Positions 19,012 to 28,533 are shown, counted from the stretch's first letter. The stretch: DNA of 64,000 nt from Streptomyces olivaceoviridis (GCF_014650115.1 NZ_BMUI01000006.1:62001-126000); one strand, 5' to 3'. Translations and numbers: made by a program. Notes: generated by a model not told the origin, from the letters alone.

Positions 19012-20103
19012 CTACTCGACCACGCGTCCGTTCAGCACCACCCGCCGGGGCGCCGCCAGCACCCGTACGTCCGCCCGGGGATCGGTCTCGTACACCACGA
19101 GGTCGGCCGGGGCGCCCTCCTCCAGCCCCGGTCGGCCGAGCCAGGCGCGGGCGGCCCAGCTGGTGGCGGCGAGCGCGTCGGTCGGCGGGATGCCGGCGGC
19201 GACCAGTTCGGCGACCTCCTCCGCGACCAGCCCGTGCGGCAGTGTGCCGCCGGCGTCCGTACCGACGAAGACCGGGATGCCGGCGTCGTAGGCGGCGCGT
19301 ACGGTGTCGTAGCGCCGCTCGTGCAGCCGGCGCATATGGGCGGACCAGCGCGGGAACTTCTTCTCGCCGCCGTCCGCGAGCCGGGGGAAGGTGGCGATGT
19401 TGACGAGGGTCGGGACGATCGCGACGCCCCGCTCGGCGAACAGCGGGATCAGGTCCTCGGTGAGGCCGGTGGCGTGCTCGATGCAGTCGATGCCCGCCTC
19501 GACCAGGTCGCGCAGGGAGTTCTCGGCGAAGCAGTGGGCGGTGACCCGGGCGCCGAGCCGGTGGGCCTCGGCGATGGCCGCCTCCACGGCCTCGCGGGGC
19601 CAGCAGGGGGCCAGGTCGCCGAGGTCGCGGTCGATCCAGTCGCCGACGAGCTTGACCCAGCCGTCGCCGCGCCGGGCCTCCCGGGCGACGTGGGCGACGA
19701 GGTCGTCCGGTTCGATCTCCCAGGCGTAGTTGCGGAGGTAGCGGCGGGTGCGGGCGATGTGCCGGCCCGCCCGGATGATCTTCGGGAGGTCGTCACGGTC
19801 GTCGATCCAGCGGGTGTCGGAGGGCGAGCCCGCGTCACGGATCAGCAGGGTGCCCGTCTCGCGGTCGGTGAGCGCCTGCTTCTCGGCGGTGTCCGTGTCC
19901 ACCGGGCCCTCGGCGCCCAGGCCCACGTGGCAGTGGGCGTCGACCAGGCCGGGCAGCGCCCAGCCCTCGACGGTGGTGATGTCGCGGGCCCCGGCGGGGC
20001 GGTCGTAGCAGACGCGGCCCCCGACCACCCACAGCTCGTCACGGACGTCGTCCGGCCCCGCCAGGACCCGGCCCTTCACGTGCAGCACCGCACCATCGCT
20101 CAT
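19012..20103 (-). CDS. Metal-dependent amidohydrolase
   Basis: 363-residue amidohydrolase of the imidazolonepropionase/prolidase-like group. Metal ligands are visible as DAHCHVGLG (about residues 54-62), the His in TAHCFAEN, CIEHATG and the late Asp in VGTDAGG; the C-terminal NGRVVE closes the small beta domain. It probably hydrolyses an amide or ring C-N bond of a small molecule. The start is 17 bases after the ABC ATPase stop, so it is the last gene of the transporter operon, and its substrate may be what the transporter imports (inference). Confidence 0.85.
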   Translation of the reverse strand: MSDGAVLHVKGRVLAGPDDVRDELWVVGGRVCYDRPAGARDITTVEGWALPGLVDAHCHVGLGAEGPVDTDTAEKQALTDRETGTLLIRDAGSPSDTRWIDDRDDLPKIIRAGRHIARTRRYLRNYAWEIEPDDLVAHVAREARRGDGWVKLVGDWIDRDLGDLAPCWPREAVEAAIAEAHRLGARVTAHCFAENSLRDLVEAGIDCIEHATGLTEDLIPLFAERGVAIVPTLVNIATFPRLADGGEKKFPRWSAHMRRLHERRYDTVRAAYDAGIPVFVGTDAGGTLPHGLVAEEVAELVAAGIPPTDALAATSWAARAWLGRPGLEEGAPADLVVYETDPRADVRVLAAPRRVVLNGRVVE

Positions 20104-20120
20104 GCCCGCACCCTAACGAC

Positions 20121-20915
20121 CTACGGCTCGGACTTCCCCACCTGGTCGGAGGTCTCCTCCTCGACCTCGGCCATCGCCGGGTCGAGCAGCCGGGAGAGGA
20201 AGTGCCGGGTGCGCTCGTGCTGCGGGTCGCCGATCACCCGGTCGGGGCTGCCGTCCTCGACGATCACGCCGCCGTCCATGAAGACGACCCGGTCGGCGAC
20301 CTCGCGGGCGAAGGTCATCTCGTGGGTGACGACCATCATCGTCATGCCCTCCCGCGCGAGCCTGCGCATGACGGCGAGGACGTCGCCGACCAGCTCGGGG
20401 TCGAGCGCGGAGGTCGGCTCGTCGAAGAGCATCACCTCGGGGCCCATGGCGAGCGCCCGGGCGATGGCGACGCGCTGCTGCTGGCCGCCGGAGAGGGAGG
20501 ACGGGTAGGCGTCCGCCTTCTCCGAGAGGCCGACGCGGGCGAGGTTCTCGGCGGCGACGCGCGCGGCCGTCTCCTTGTCCCGCCCGAGGACGCGGCGCTG
20601 CGGCAGCGTGAGGTTCTCGGTGACGTTCAGGTGCGGGAAGAGGTTGAACTGCTGGAAGACCATGCCGATGCGGCGGCGTACGGCGTCGATGTCGACGTCT
20701 GGGTCGGTCACCTCGGTGCCGCCGACGAAGACCTGGCCCTTGGTGGGCTCCTCCAGCAGGTTCACGCAGCGCAGCAGCGTGGACTTGCCGGAGCCGGAGG
20801 GGCCGATGACGCAGACGACCTCGCCCTGGCCGATCTCCAGGTCGATGCCGCGCAGCACCTCGTTGTCGCCGAAGGACTTGTGCAGTCCTCGGACCTCGAT
20901 CTCCGGGCGGCTCAC
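20121..20915 (-). CDS. Polar amino acid ABC transporter, ATP-binding protein
   Basis: 264-residue ATPase of the GlnQ type. Walker [14 protein letters not shown] (about residues 36-48), Q-loop [12 protein letters not shown], signature [15 protein letters not shown] (about 145-159), Walker [15 protein letters not shown] and H-loop VTHEM. The GTG at 20915 overlaps the permease stop (GTGA); the open frame runs further upstream but is antisense-like noise there. Acts at the cytoplasmic membrane with the permease and lipoprotein encoded upstream. Confidence 0.94.
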   Translation of the reverse strand: MSRPEIEVRGLHKSFGDNEVLRGIDLEIGQGEVVCVIGPSGSGKSTLLRCVNLLEEPTKGQVFVGGTEVTDPDVDIDAVRRRIGMVFQQFNLFPHLNVTENLTLPQRRVLGRDKETAARVAAENLARVGLSEKADAYPSSLSGGQQQRVAIARALAMGPEVMLFDEPTSALDPELVGDVLAVMRRLAREGMTMMVVTHEMTFAREVADRVVFMDGGVIVEDGSPDRVIGDPQHERTRHFLSRLLDPAMAEVEEETSDQVGKSEP

Positions 20916-21745
20916 CGGATCGCCTCCTGGGCCTTGGATTCCATACGGCGGACGACGAAGCTGAGCGGGATGGTGACCAGCAGGTAGCACAGGCCCGCGA
21001 CCAGGATCGGCGTGGAGTTGGCGGTCGTACTGGCGAGGTCGCGGCCGAACTTGGACAGTTCCCGCTCCTCCAGGGTGACACCGAGGAACAGCACCAGCGA
21101 GGAGTCCTTGAAGAGCAGGACGAGTTCGTTGGTGAGCGGCGGCAGGATGATCCGGAAGGCCTGCGGGATGATGATGGAGACCATGGCCTTCGCGGGCGAG
21201 AAGCCGAGCGAACGGGCCGCCTCCATCTGCCCCTTGGGCACGGCCTGGATGCCGGCCCGAATGGTCTCCGCCATGTACGCGGCCGAGACCAGGCCGAGCG
21301 CGAGGGCGACCTTGCCGTACGTACCGCCCGGGATCTCCGTGCCGGGGAAGGCGAGGGGCACGGCCACGCCGACGAAGATGAAGATCAGCAGGGCGGGCAG
21401 CCCGCGGAAGATCTCGATGTAGACGCCCGCCAGCCAGCGGTAGGGGCCCACGGAGGACAGCCGCATCAGCGCGATGACCATGCCGAGGACGAGTCCGACG
21501 ACGAAGCCGGACAGCGTGTAGAGCACGGTGTTCTTCAGCGCCAGCGTGATGACGTCGGGGAACATCTGCTTCGCGATGTCCGCCTGGGCGAACTGGTTCT
21601 GGAGCCGGCCCCAGTCGGCCGTGACCGCGAAGGCGATCACGGCGGCGGCGAAGACGGCGTACTGGACGCCGCGCGACAGGCCGCGCTTCTGACGCCGGGT
21701 CAGTCCCTTCCTCTTCGGCTGGAGGGCTGTGTCCGTGTCGGTCAT
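20912..21745 (-). CDS. Polar amino acid ABC transporter, permease
   Basis: 277-residue membrane permease of the HisM/GlnP family. A Lys/Arg-rich N terminus is followed by about five hydrophobic helices. The EAA-loop signature is [22 protein letters not shown] (residues about 176-197), preceded by [18 protein letters not shown] single permease gene suggests a homodimer. I set the start at ATG 21745, which overlaps the lipoprotein stop (ATGA), not the longer frame beginning at 21790. Confidence 0.93.
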   Translation of the reverse strand: MTDTDTALQPKRKGLTRRQKRGLSRGVQYAVFAAAVIAFAVTADWGRLQNQFAQADIAKQMFPDVITLALKNTVLYTLSGFVVGLVLGMVIALMRLSSVGPYRWLAGVYIEIFRGLPALLIFIFVGVAVPLAFPGTEIPGGTYGKVALALGLVSAAYMAETIRAGIQAVPKGQMEAARSLGFSPAKAMVSIIIPQAFRIILPPLTNELVLLFKDSSLVLFLGVTLEERELSKFGRDLASTTANSTPILVAGLCYLLVTIPLSFVVRRMESKAQEAIR

Positions 21746-22590
21746 GAGGCGGCGGGAGAGGCGACGGAGGCCTCGTACGGGCCGATCCACTGCTCGTAGA
21801 TCTTCTTGTAGGTGCCGTCGGCCTTGGCGGTCTTGAGCGCCTTGTTGATGGCGTCGAGCAGCGCCTTGTTGCCCTTCTTGACGGTGAAACCGTACTGCTC
21901 ACCGGTCTTGAGGTTGTCCACGACCTTGAACTTGTCCGCGTTGGCCTTGTCCTTCAGCCAGCCCTGGACGACCGGGTAGTCGATGACGACGGCCTGGACC
22001 TGGCCGGTGCGCAGGCCGTTGAGGACGGCGTCGGAGGACTCGAAGGAGATCGGGTCGTAGCCCTTGCTCTTGACGTAGTCCTCGCCGGTGGTCTGCGCCT
22101 GGGCGCCGAGCTTCTTGCCCTTGGCCTTGACGTCGGCGAGCGAGTTGATCCCGCTGTTCTTGTCGACGAGGACGGCCTGGGTGGCCTCGAAGTACGGGTC
22201 GGAGAAGTCGACGTTCTTCTTGCGCTCGGCGGTGATGGTCATGCCGGCGGCGGCCAGGTCGCACTCGCCCGAGTTCAGGAAGGCACCCGTCTTGAAGTTC
22301 TCGAAGGGCGTGTCGAGGATCTGCTGCTTGACGCCGAGGTCCTTGGCGACGAGGTCGATGAGGGAGACGTCGAAGCCCTGCACCTTGCCGTTCACCTCCG
22401 ACTGGAACGGCGGGTACGGCAGGTGGGTGCAGGTGGTCAGCTGACCGGCCTTGGCCAGGTGGACACCCTTGACCGTGGTCTTGCCGCTCCCCGAGTCGCT
22501 GGAGGAGCAGCCGGCCGCGACGAGCACGAGTGCGGCGGTCGCGGTGGTGGCGGCCAGAAGGCGGGTCCGGCGCCCGACGAGCGTTTTCAT
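21742..22590 (-). CDS. Polar amino acid ABC transporter, substrate-binding lipoprotein
   Basis: 282-residue binding protein of the SBP_bac_3 family. Signal peptide with lipobox LVAAGC (Cys about residue 28) followed by a Ser/Gly tether. Family blocks: [39 protein letters not shown] and [20 protein letters not shown]. The ligand is not decidable by eye; glutamine, glutamate or another polar amino acid is likely. ATG with GGAGG upstream; transcription probably starts from the TTGAGA/TATAAT promoter at 22625-22652. Confidence 0.92.
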   Translation of the reverse strand: MKTLVGRRTRLLAATTATAALVLVAAGCSSSDSGSGKTTVKGVHLAKAGQLTTCTHLPYPPFQSEVNGKVQGFDVSLIDLVAKDLGVKQQILDTPFENFKTGAFLNSGECDLAAAGMTITAERKKNVDFSDPYFEATQAVLVDKNSGINSLADVKAKGKKLGAQAQTTGEDYVKSKGYDPISFESSDAVLNGLRTGQVQAVVIDYPVVQGWLKDKANADKFKVVDNLKTGEQYGFTVKKGNKALLDAINKALKTAKADGTYKKIYEQWIGPYEASVASPAAS

Positions 22591-22608
22591 GGGGAGGTCT
22601 CCTGTCGG

Positions 22609-22623
22609 GGAACTAAGAGTTCC
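22609..22623. promoter_or_regulatory. Palindromic operator candidate 1 (GGAACT-AAG-AGTTCC)
   Basis: Perfect 6-3-6 inverted repeat lying at and just after the predicted transcription start of the ABC transporter operon, 19-33 bases before the lipoprotein ATG. The position suits a repressor that blocks initiation. It has the same geometry as the palindrome at 22639, with different arms. Confidence 0.5.
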
Positions 22624-22624
22624 G

Positions 22625-22652
22625 ATTATAAGGAAGTGTTTGAGTCTCTCAA
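22625..22652 (-). promoter_or_regulatory. Sigma-70-type promoter of the ABC transporter operon
   Basis: On the minus strand TTGAGA (22652-22647) and a perfect TATAAT (22630-22625) are separated by 16 bases, an unusually good vegetative promoter for Streptomyces. The predicted start is about 22618, giving a leader of roughly 28 bases with GGAGG before the ATG. Confidence 0.65.
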
Positions 22653-22653
22653 A
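22639..22653. promoter_or_regulatory. Palindromic operator candidate 2 (TTTGAG-TCT-CTCAAA)
   Basis: Perfect 6-3-6 inverted repeat covering the -35 element of the minus-strand promoter. Together with candidate 1 it brackets the promoter. It is also about 75 bases upstream of the divergent aminotransferase, which it could co-regulate. Confidence 0.5.
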
Positions 22654-22728
22654 TCAAACCCATGGCCAGGCAGCCCCTCGACCTAAGATCGAGGGAGTCG
22701 GCCCCCGAGAGACGAAGAGAGCACCGCC

Positions 22729-23829
22729 GTGACCCACCCCTTCCTCGACCTGCCCCCGCTGACTGCCGAGCGTTTCGCCGCCATCGAGGACGGGGTGGCC
22801 CGGCTGCTGGACACCCGCCAGGACGTCCTGATCACCCAGGGCGAGGCACTGCTGCCGCTGGAGGGCGCGATCCGCTCGGCGGCCGGTCCGGGCACGGTGG
22901 CCCTGAACGTGATCACGGGTCCTTACGGGCAGACCTTCGGCAACTGGCTGCGCGACGCCGGCGCCACGGTGCACGACCTCTCCGTCCCCTTCCACACGGC
23001 GGTGACCGCCGGGCAGGTCCGGGAGGCGTTCGCCGAGCACCCGGAGATCGACTTCGTGTCGCTGGTGCACGCCGAGGCGGCGACCGGCAACACCAACCCG
23101 GTCGCGGAGATCGGCGAGGTGGTGCGGGAGCAGGGCGCCCTCTTCTACCTGGACGCGGTGGCCTCGGTCGGCGCGGAGCCGGTGCTGCCGGACGCGTGGG
23201 GCGTGGACCTGTGCGTGATCGGCGCGCAGAAGGCGATGGGCGGCCCGGCGGGCGTGTCGGCGATCTCGGTGAGCGCGCGGGCGTGGGCCCGGATGACCGC
23301 CAACCCGAACGCCCCGCGCCGCTCGTACCTGTCCCTGCTGGACTGGAAGGACCGCTGGATCGACGCCGGCCGCAAGGCGCTGCCGCACGCGCCGGCGCAG
23401 CTGGAGATGCTGGCGCTGGAGGCGTGCCTGGAGCGGATCGAGTCGGCGGGTCTGGAGTCGGTGATGGCCCGGCACCGGCGCGCGGCGCTGGCCTCGCGGG
23501 CCGGCGCGGTGGCACTGGGCGGGGGCCTGGAACCGTATGTGTACGAGGAGGGGGACGCGGCGCCGGTCGCCACGACCCTCCGGGTGCCGTCCGGCGTGGT
23601 GGCCTCCGACCTGGTGGCCCGCGCTCTGGCGACCGACCCCGCCCTGCCGCTGGCGGCCGGCGGCGGCGCCCTGGCCCGGGAGATGATCCGCGTCAACCAC
23701 TACGGTCCCGACGCGACGCGGGGCGCGGTCCAGAACTCCCTGGCGGCACTGGGCGCGGCGCTCGCCGAGCGGGGCCTGCCGGTGGACCCGGCCGCCGCCC
23801 GCGGGGCCGTGGAGAACGCCTGGCGCTGA
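22729..23829 (+). CDS. Class V PLP-dependent aminotransferase (alanine-glyoxylate transaminase-like)
   Basis: 366-residue fold-type I enzyme. Landmarks: VALNVITGPYGQTFGNWL, VHAEAATGNTNPVAEIGEVV, LDAVASVGAEPV with the cofactor Asp, and the Schiff-base lysine in VIGAQKAMGGPAG (about residue 171). The family includes serine-pyruvate, alanine-glyoxylate and 2-aminoethylphosphonate transaminases; I cannot pick the substrate. GTG start with a weak GAAGAGAG upstream. Diverges from the ABC transporter operon, suggesting shared control. A strong hairpin follows 31 bases after the stop. Confidence 0.82.
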   Translation: MTHPFLDLPPLTAERFAAIEDGVARLLDTRQDVLITQGEALLPLEGAIRSAAGPGTVALNVITGPYGQTFGNWLRDAGATVHDLSVPFHTAVTAGQVREAFAEHPEIDFVSLVHAEAATGNTNPVAEIGEVVREQGALFYLDAVASVGAEPVLPDAWGVDLCVIGAQKAMGGPAGVSAISVSARAWARMTANPNAPRRSYLSLLDWKDRWIDAGRKALPHAPAQLEMLALEACLERIESAGLESVMARHRRAALASRAGAVALGGGLEPYVYEEGDAAPVATTLRVPSGVVASDLVARALATDPALPLAAGGGALAREMIRVNHYGPDATRGAVQNSLAALGAALAERGLPVDPAAARGAVENAWR

Positions 23830-23860
23830 TCCGCAAGGGGTCATCACCCCGGAACGCAAC

Positions 23861-23895
23861 GAAAACGGCTCGCGCACACCGCGCGGGCTGTTTTC
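23861..23895. terminator. Strong bidirectional rho-independent terminator
   Basis: GAAAACGGCTCGCGC and GCGCGGGCTGTTTTC pair over 15 positions (two G-U wobbles) around a five-base ACACC loop, with A-run and T-run on the two sides. It stops the aminotransferase transcript and insulates the ectoine operon. Confidence 0.85.
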
Positions 23896-24159
23896 ACATC
23901 TTGAATTCCAATTACTTTCACAAACTCCGCCAATTCTCCGGACGATAGCTTCCCGTCTTCTTCTGCCCGCTTTTTGCAGAGCTAAACAAGGGACTTTGCC
24001 GACAGGTTTCCCGCGCTTTCCGGGCTGTGACACACTCCACAACAGGTGAGATTTGCCCTGATTTGTAGCGGCGCATCTCGGACATTTCACCGGCCGGGCA
24101 AGAACCCTCCACACTCGCTCCCGTGCATTCTCGAATTCGCTTCGCTAAATTCCTGCCGT
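23896..24159 (+). promoter_or_regulatory. Ectoine operon upstream region (no gene)
   Basis: About 264 bases of clearly lower GC than the surroundings, with no plausible coding frame. This is the expected control region of the osmo-induced ect operon. TAAATT (24146-24151) lies 9-14 bases before the ectA ATG in the place of a -10 element, with no recognisable -35. There is no Shine-Dalgarno sequence before the ATG, so the main transcript may be leaderless. Confidence 0.5.
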
Positions 24160-24678
24160 ATGACTGCCGCACCCGCAGACCTGCTCATCGAACGGCCGGC
24201 GACGACCGACGGAGCCGCGCTCTGGCGTCTCGCCAAGGAATCGAAAACCCTCGATCTGAACTCCTCCTACAGCTATCTGCTGTGGTGCCGGGACTTCGCC
24301 GGCACCTCGGCGGTGGCACGCGGCGCGGGCGGGGAGCCGGTCGGCTTCGTCACCGGATACCTGCGGCCGGACCGCCCGCGCACGCTGCTCGTCTGGCAGG
24401 TGGCCGTCGACCCCGCCCACCGGGGCCACGGCATCGCCGCCAAGCTGCTGGACGGGCTGACCGCCCGGCTCGTCGCCGAGCGGGGGATCACCGGGATCGA
24501 GACCACCATCACGCCCGGCAACACCGCCTCCGAGCGGCTGTTCACCTCCTTCGCCGAGCGGCACGGCGCACAGGTGACCCACGAGGTGCTGTTCCCCGCC
24601 GAACTGTTCACGGACGGCCCGCACGACCCCGAAGTCCTGTACCGCATCGGCCCGTTGACCGACTCCACCGCCCACTGA
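24160..24678 (+). CDS. ectA: L-2,4-diaminobutyrate acetyltransferase EctA
   Basis: GNAT-fold enzyme (172 residues) that N-acetylates diaminobutyrate in ectoine synthesis. Typical EctA pattern: IERPATTDGAALWRLAKES, LDLNSSYSYLLWCRDFA, acetyl-CoA loop VDPAHRGHGIAAKLLDGL and TTITPGNTASERLFTSFA. ATG at 24160 gives the family N terminus; no ribosome-binding site is visible, and the in-frame extension upstream has non-coding composition. First gene of ectABCD, 13 bases before ectB. Confidence 0.96.
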   Translation: MTAAPADLLIERPATTDGAALWRLAKESKTLDLNSSYSYLLWCRDFAGTSAVARGAGGEPVGFVTGYLRPDRPRTLLVWQVAVDPAHRGHGIAAKLLDGLTARLVAERGITGIETTITPGNTASERLFTSFAERHGAQVTHEVLFPAELFTDGPHDPEVLYRIGPLTDSTAH

Positions 24679-24691
24679 GGAGCGATTCACC

Positions 24692-25963
24692 GTGACCATC
24701 ACCCAGCCCGACCTCAGCGTCTTCGAGACCCTGGAGTCCGAGGTGCGCAGCTACTGCCGCGGCTGGCCCACCGTCTTCGACCGCGCGCGGGGCAGCCGGA
24801 TGTACGACGAGGACGGGCACGCGTACCTCGACTTCTTCGCCGGTGCCGGCTCACTCAACTACGGCCACAACAACCCCGTCCTCAAACGGGCGTTGATCGA
24901 CTATCTGGAACGGGACGGCGTCACCCACGGCCTGGACATGTCGACCACGGCCAAACGCACCTTCCTCCATGCCTTCCAGGACCTGGTCCTGCGCCCGCGC
25001 GACCTGCCGTACAAGGTCATGTTCCCGGGGCCGACCGGCACCAACGCCGTGGAGTCGGCGCTGAAGCTGGCGCGGAAGGTGAAGGGCCGCGAGGCGATCG
25101 TGTCGTTCACCAACGCCTTCCACGGCATGTCGCTGGGCTCCCTCGCCGTGACGGGCAACGCCTTCAAGCGGGCCGGCGCGGGCATTCCGCTGGTGCACGG
25201 CACGCCGATGCCGTTCGACAACTACTTCGACGGCACGGTCCCGGACTTCCTGTGGTTCGAGCGGCTGCTGGAGGACCAGGGCTCCGGGCTGAACAAGCCC
25301 GCCGCCGTGATCGTGGAGACCGTGCAGGGCGAGGGCGGCATCAACGTCGCCCGGCCCGAATGGCTGCGCGCGCTGAAGGAGCTGTGCGAGCGGCAGGACA
25401 TGCTGCTGATCGTCGACGACATCCAGATGGGCTGCGGCCGTACCGGCGCGTTCTTCTCCTTCGAGGAGGCCGGCATCACGCCGGACATCGTCACCGTGTC
25501 GAAGTCGATCAGCGGCTACGGGCTGCCCATGTCGCTGTGCCTGTTCAAGCCCGAGCTGGACGTGTGGGAGCCGGGCGAGCACAACGGCACCTTCCGCGGC
25601 AACAACCCGGCCTTCGTGACCGCCACCGCCGCGCTGGAGACGTACTGGACCGACGGCTCGGCCATGGAGAAGCAGACCCGCGCCCGTGGCGAACAGGTCG
25701 AGCGGGCCCTCGTCTCCATCACCGAGGAGAACCTGGCCGACGTGAGGGAGTACCGCGGCCGTGGGCTCGTGTGGGGCCTGGAGTTCCACGACAAGTCCCG
25801 GGCCTCCCGGGTCGCCCGCCGCGCCTTCGAGCTCGGACTGCTGATCGAGACGTCCGGCCCGGAGGGCGAGGTCGTCAAACTGCTGCCGGCCCTGACCATC
25901 ACGCGCGAGGAACTGGACGAAGGACTCAGCGTCCTCGCCCGCGCCGCCCGCGAAACCGCCTAG
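24692..25963 (+). CDS. ectB: Diaminobutyrate-2-oxoglutarate aminotransferase EctB
   Basis: Class III PLP aminotransferase (423 residues) making L-2,4-diaminobutyrate from aspartate semialdehyde. Landmarks: [54 protein letters not shown] and the Schiff-base lysine in [14 protein letters not shown] (about residue 271). GTG start with GAGGAGCGA nine bases upstream. Normal length; lies between ectA and ectC. Confidence 0.97.
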   Translation: MTITQPDLSVFETLESEVRSYCRGWPTVFDRARGSRMYDEDGHAYLDFFAGAGSLNYGHNNPVLKRALIDYLERDGVTHGLDMSTTAKRTFLHAFQDLVLRPRDLPYKVMFPGPTGTNAVESALKLARKVKGREAIVSFTNAFHGMSLGSLAVTGNAFKRAGAGIPLVHGTPMPFDNYFDGTVPDFLWFERLLEDQGSGLNKPAAVIVETVQGEGGINVARPEWLRALKELCERQDMLLIVDDIQMGCGRTGAFFSFEEAGITPDIVTVSKSISGYGLPMSLCLFKPELDVWEPGEHNGTFRGNNPAFVTATAALETYWTDGSAMEKQTRARGEQVERALVSITEENLADVREYRGRGLVWGLEFHDKSRASRVARRAFELGLLIETSGPEGEVVKLLPALTITREELDEGLSVLARAARETA

Positions 25964-26009
25964 CCACACCCGGCAAGCCAGCAAGTCAGCAAGGAGGCAG
26001 TGCACCCCC

Positions 26010-26414
26010 ATGATCGTCCGTTCGTTCAAGGACATCGAAGGCACCGACCGGCACATCAGGGCGAAGTCCGGCACCTGGGAGAGCAAGCGGATCGTCCTCG
26101 CCAAGGAGCGCGTCGGCTTCTCCCTGCACGAGACCATCCTGTACGCCGGGACGGAGACGTCGATGTGGTACGCCAACCACATCGAGGCCGTCGTCTGCAC
26201 CAAGGGCGAGGCCGAACTCACCGACCAGGAGACCGGGAAGACGTACACCATCACCCCCGGCACCATGTACCTCCTCGACGGGCACGAGCGGCACACGCTG
26301 CGCGTCAAGGAGGACTTCCACTGCGTCTGCGTGTTCAACCCGCCGGTCACCGGCCGGGAGGACCACGACGAGAACGGTGTCTACCCCCTGCTCACCGAGC
26401 CCGAGGAGGTGTGA
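26010..26414 (+). CDS. ectC: L-ectoine synthase EctC
   Basis: Cupin-type enzyme (134 residues) that cyclises N-acetyl-diaminobutyrate to ectoine. Family blocks: [28 protein letters not shown]-like segment ([14 protein letters not shown]), [21 protein letters not shown] and [23 protein letters not shown] start with a consensus AAGGAGG 14 bases upstream. Six bases before ectD. Confidence 0.97.
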   Translation: MIVRSFKDIEGTDRHIRAKSGTWESKRIVLAKERVGFSLHETILYAGTETSMWYANHIEAVVCTKGEAELTDQETGKTYTITPGTMYLLDGHERHTLRVKEDFHCVCVFNPPVTGREDHDENGVYPLLTEPEEV

Positions 26415-26420
26415 GAGCCC

Positions 26421-27314
26421 ATGACCACCGCCACCGTGAGGGACCTCTACCCGACCCGCGGCACCACCGAGGTGACCGTCCCCCGCCAGGACCCCGTCGT
26501 CTGGGGCGCCCCGGACACCCCGGGCCCGATCGAGACGGCCGACCTCCAGGCGTACGAGCGGGACGGCTTCCTCGCCGTCGACCAGCTGATCGGTCCGGAC
26601 GAGGTCGAGGTCTACAAGCGTGAGCTGGACCGGCTGGTCGCCGACCCGGCGATCCGCGCCGACGAGCGCTCGATCGTGGAGCCGAAGTCCAAGGAGATCC
26701 GCTCGGTCTTCGAGGTGCACCGGATCAGCGAGGTGTTCGCGAACCTGGTGCGCGATCCGCGCGTGGTCGGCCGCGCCCGGCAGATCCTCGGCTCGGACGT
26801 GTACGTCCACCAGTCCCGGATCAACGTCAAGCCGGGCTTCGGCGCGAGCGGCTTCTACTGGCACTCGGACTTCGAGACCTGGCACGCCGAGGACGGCCTG
26901 CCGAACATGCGCACGGTGTCCGTCTCGATCGCGCTGACCGAGAACCACGACACCAACGGCGGCCTGATGATCATGCCGGGTTCGCACAGGACGTTCCTGG
27001 GCTGCGCCGGTGCCACGCCGGAGGACAACTACAAGAAGTCCCTTCAGATGCAGGACGCGGGCACGCCGTCGGACGAGGCGCTGACCGCGCTGGCGGGCGA
27101 GTACGGCATCCGGCTGTTCACCGGCAAGGCCGGCTCGGCGACCTGGTTCGACTGCAACTGCATGCACGGCTCCGGCGACAACATCACGCCGTTCCCGCGC
27201 AGCAACGTCTTCATCGTGTTCAACAGCGTGGAGAACACGGCGGTGGAGCCGTTCGCGGCGCCGGTGCGGCGGCCGGAGTTCATCGGGGCGAGGGATTTCA
27301 CCCCGGTGCGGTAG
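26421..27314 (+). CDS. ectD: Ectoine hydroxylase EctD
   Basis: Fe(II)/2-oxoglutarate dioxygenase (297 residues) converting ectoine to 5-hydroxyectoine. The EctD signature FYWHSDFETWHAEDGLP (about residues 145-161) contains the iron-binding His and Asp; the distal His is in CMHGSGDNITPFPRSN. ATG start six bases after ectC, so it is operonic. A long hairpin follows 12 bases after the stop. Confidence 0.97.
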   Translation: MTTATVRDLYPTRGTTEVTVPRQDPVVWGAPDTPGPIETADLQAYERDGFLAVDQLIGPDEVEVYKRELDRLVADPAIRADERSIVEPKSKEIRSVFEVHRISEVFANLVRDPRVVGRARQILGSDVYVHQSRINVKPGFGASGFYWHSDFETWHAEDGLPNMRTVSVSIALTENHDTNGGLMIMPGSHRTFLGCAGATPEDNYKKSLQMQDAGTPSDEALTALAGEYGIRLFTGKAGSATWFDCNCMHGSGDNITPFPRSNVFIVFNSVENTAVEPFAAPVRRPEFIGARDFTPVR

Positions 27315-27326
27315 CCGCTCCCGATC

Positions 27327-27372
27327 ACCGGGCCGGGACCTCCTCGTGTGGGACAGGAGGCCCCGGCCCGGT
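27327..27372. terminator. Long terminator hairpin after ectD
   Basis: ACCGGGCCGGG pairs with CCCGGCCCGGT, extended by CCTCCT/AGGAGG across one A/C mismatch, around a ten-base loop. It lies between converging ectD and the minus-strand PLP gene and can serve both. Confidence 0.75.
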
Positions 27373-27376
27373 CGTG

Positions 27377-28438
27377 TCAGCCGGACAGCGCCTCCAGCAG
27401 CCGGTCCACGTCGGCGGTCGTGTTGTAGAGGTGGAAGGCCGCGCGCAGGTTGCCCGCGCGGTTGGATACCTCGATGCCCGCCTCGCTCAACTCGGGCTGC
27501 CGGGAGCCGAGTCCGGGGACCGAGACGATCGCCGAGCCGGGAGCGGGCACCGGCGCGTGGCCGAGGCCGGCGAGACCCGCGCGGAACCGGTCGGCGAGGG
27601 CGGTGTCATGGGCGTGCACGGCGTCCACGCCGAGTTCCTCGATCAGCTCCAGCGAGCGCCGCAGGCCCGCGAAGGTGAACAGGGCGTGGGTGAGGTCGAA
27701 CCGCCGGGCGGAGCGGGCGAGCTCGGCGACCGGGCCGTAACAGCTGTCCCACGGCCGCTCGGCCGCGACCCAGCCGGCGAGCAGCGGCGTCAGCCCGCCG
27801 AAGTCCTCGGGGACGGTGAGGAAGGCGGCGCCGTGCGGGCCCAGCAGCCACTTGAAGGAGACGCTCGCGGTGAAGTCGTAGGCGTCCGCCTCCACCGGCA
27901 GCCAGCCGGCGGCCTGGGAGAAGTCGACGTAGGTGCGGGCGCCGTGGGCGCGGGCGGCCTCGCGCAGGGCGGGCAGGTCGGCGACCCGGCCGTCGGCGGA
28001 CTGCGCGGCGCTGACCGCGACGAGCGCGGTCCCCGGCCGGACGGACTCGGCGATCCGCTCCAGCGGGACCGTGCGGACCTTGAGGTCGCCGCGGACGTGG
28101 AAGGGGTTGAGCACGGAGGTGAAGTCGTCCTCGGCGGTGAGGACTTCGGCGCCCGCCGGGAGCGAGGCGGCGATCACACCGGTGTGCGCGGCGACCGAGG
28201 CGCCGGCCGCGACGCGGGTGGCCGGGACGCCGGTGAGCCGGGCGAACGCGGCCCGGCTCGCCTCCACGTCCTCGTACAGGGAGGTCAGCGGCCGGCCCTC
28301 GGCCCGCAGCAGCGCCGCCTCCTGGAGGGCGGCGACGGTACGGGCCGGCAGCAGGCCGTTGCTCGCGGTGTTGAGGTAGATGCTCTTCGGGGTGAACTCG
28401 GCGCGGACGAGGCTCTCGAACGTCTCCGTGGTCTCCAT
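27377..28438 (-). CDS. Class V PLP-dependent aminotransferase/cysteine desulfurase-like enzyme
   Basis: 353 residues, fold-type I. Landmarks: YLNTASNGLLP at the N terminus, GASVAAHTGVIAASLPAG, VDFSQAAGWLPVEADAYD and the probable Schiff-base lysine in FTASVSFKWLLGPHGAAFL (about residue 213). It is closest to isopenicillin-epimerase/cysteine-desulfurase-like proteins, but the catalytic Cys loop of true desulfurases is not evident. ATG at 28438 is preferred; a GTG at 28462 would add eight residues. The substrate is unknown and the neighbours do not help. Confidence 0.78.
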   Translation of the reverse strand: METTETFESLVRAEFTPKSIYLNTASNGLLPARTVAALQEAALLRAEGRPLTSLYEDVEASRAAFARLTGVPATRVAAGASVAAHTGVIAASLPAGAEVLTAEDDFTSVLNPFHVRGDLKVRTVPLERIAESVRPGTALVAVSAAQSADGRVADLPALREAARAHGARTYVDFSQAAGWLPVEADAYDFTASVSFKWLLGPHGAAFLTVPEDFGGLTPLLAGWVAAERPWDSCYGPVAELARSARRFDLTHALFTFAGLRRSLELIEELGVDAVHAHDTALADRFRAGLAGLGHAPVPAPGSAIVSVPGLGSRQPELSEAGIEVSNRAGNLRAAFHLYNTTADVDRLLEALSG

Positions 28439-28533
28439 GGGTCCACTCTGCGGCCCAGGCACCTACGCGTCCATCGCGAATTCCTACGCGGTTCCTCTTA
28501 GCGGCACTTGTACGAGCGCCCCGACCTGTGCTT

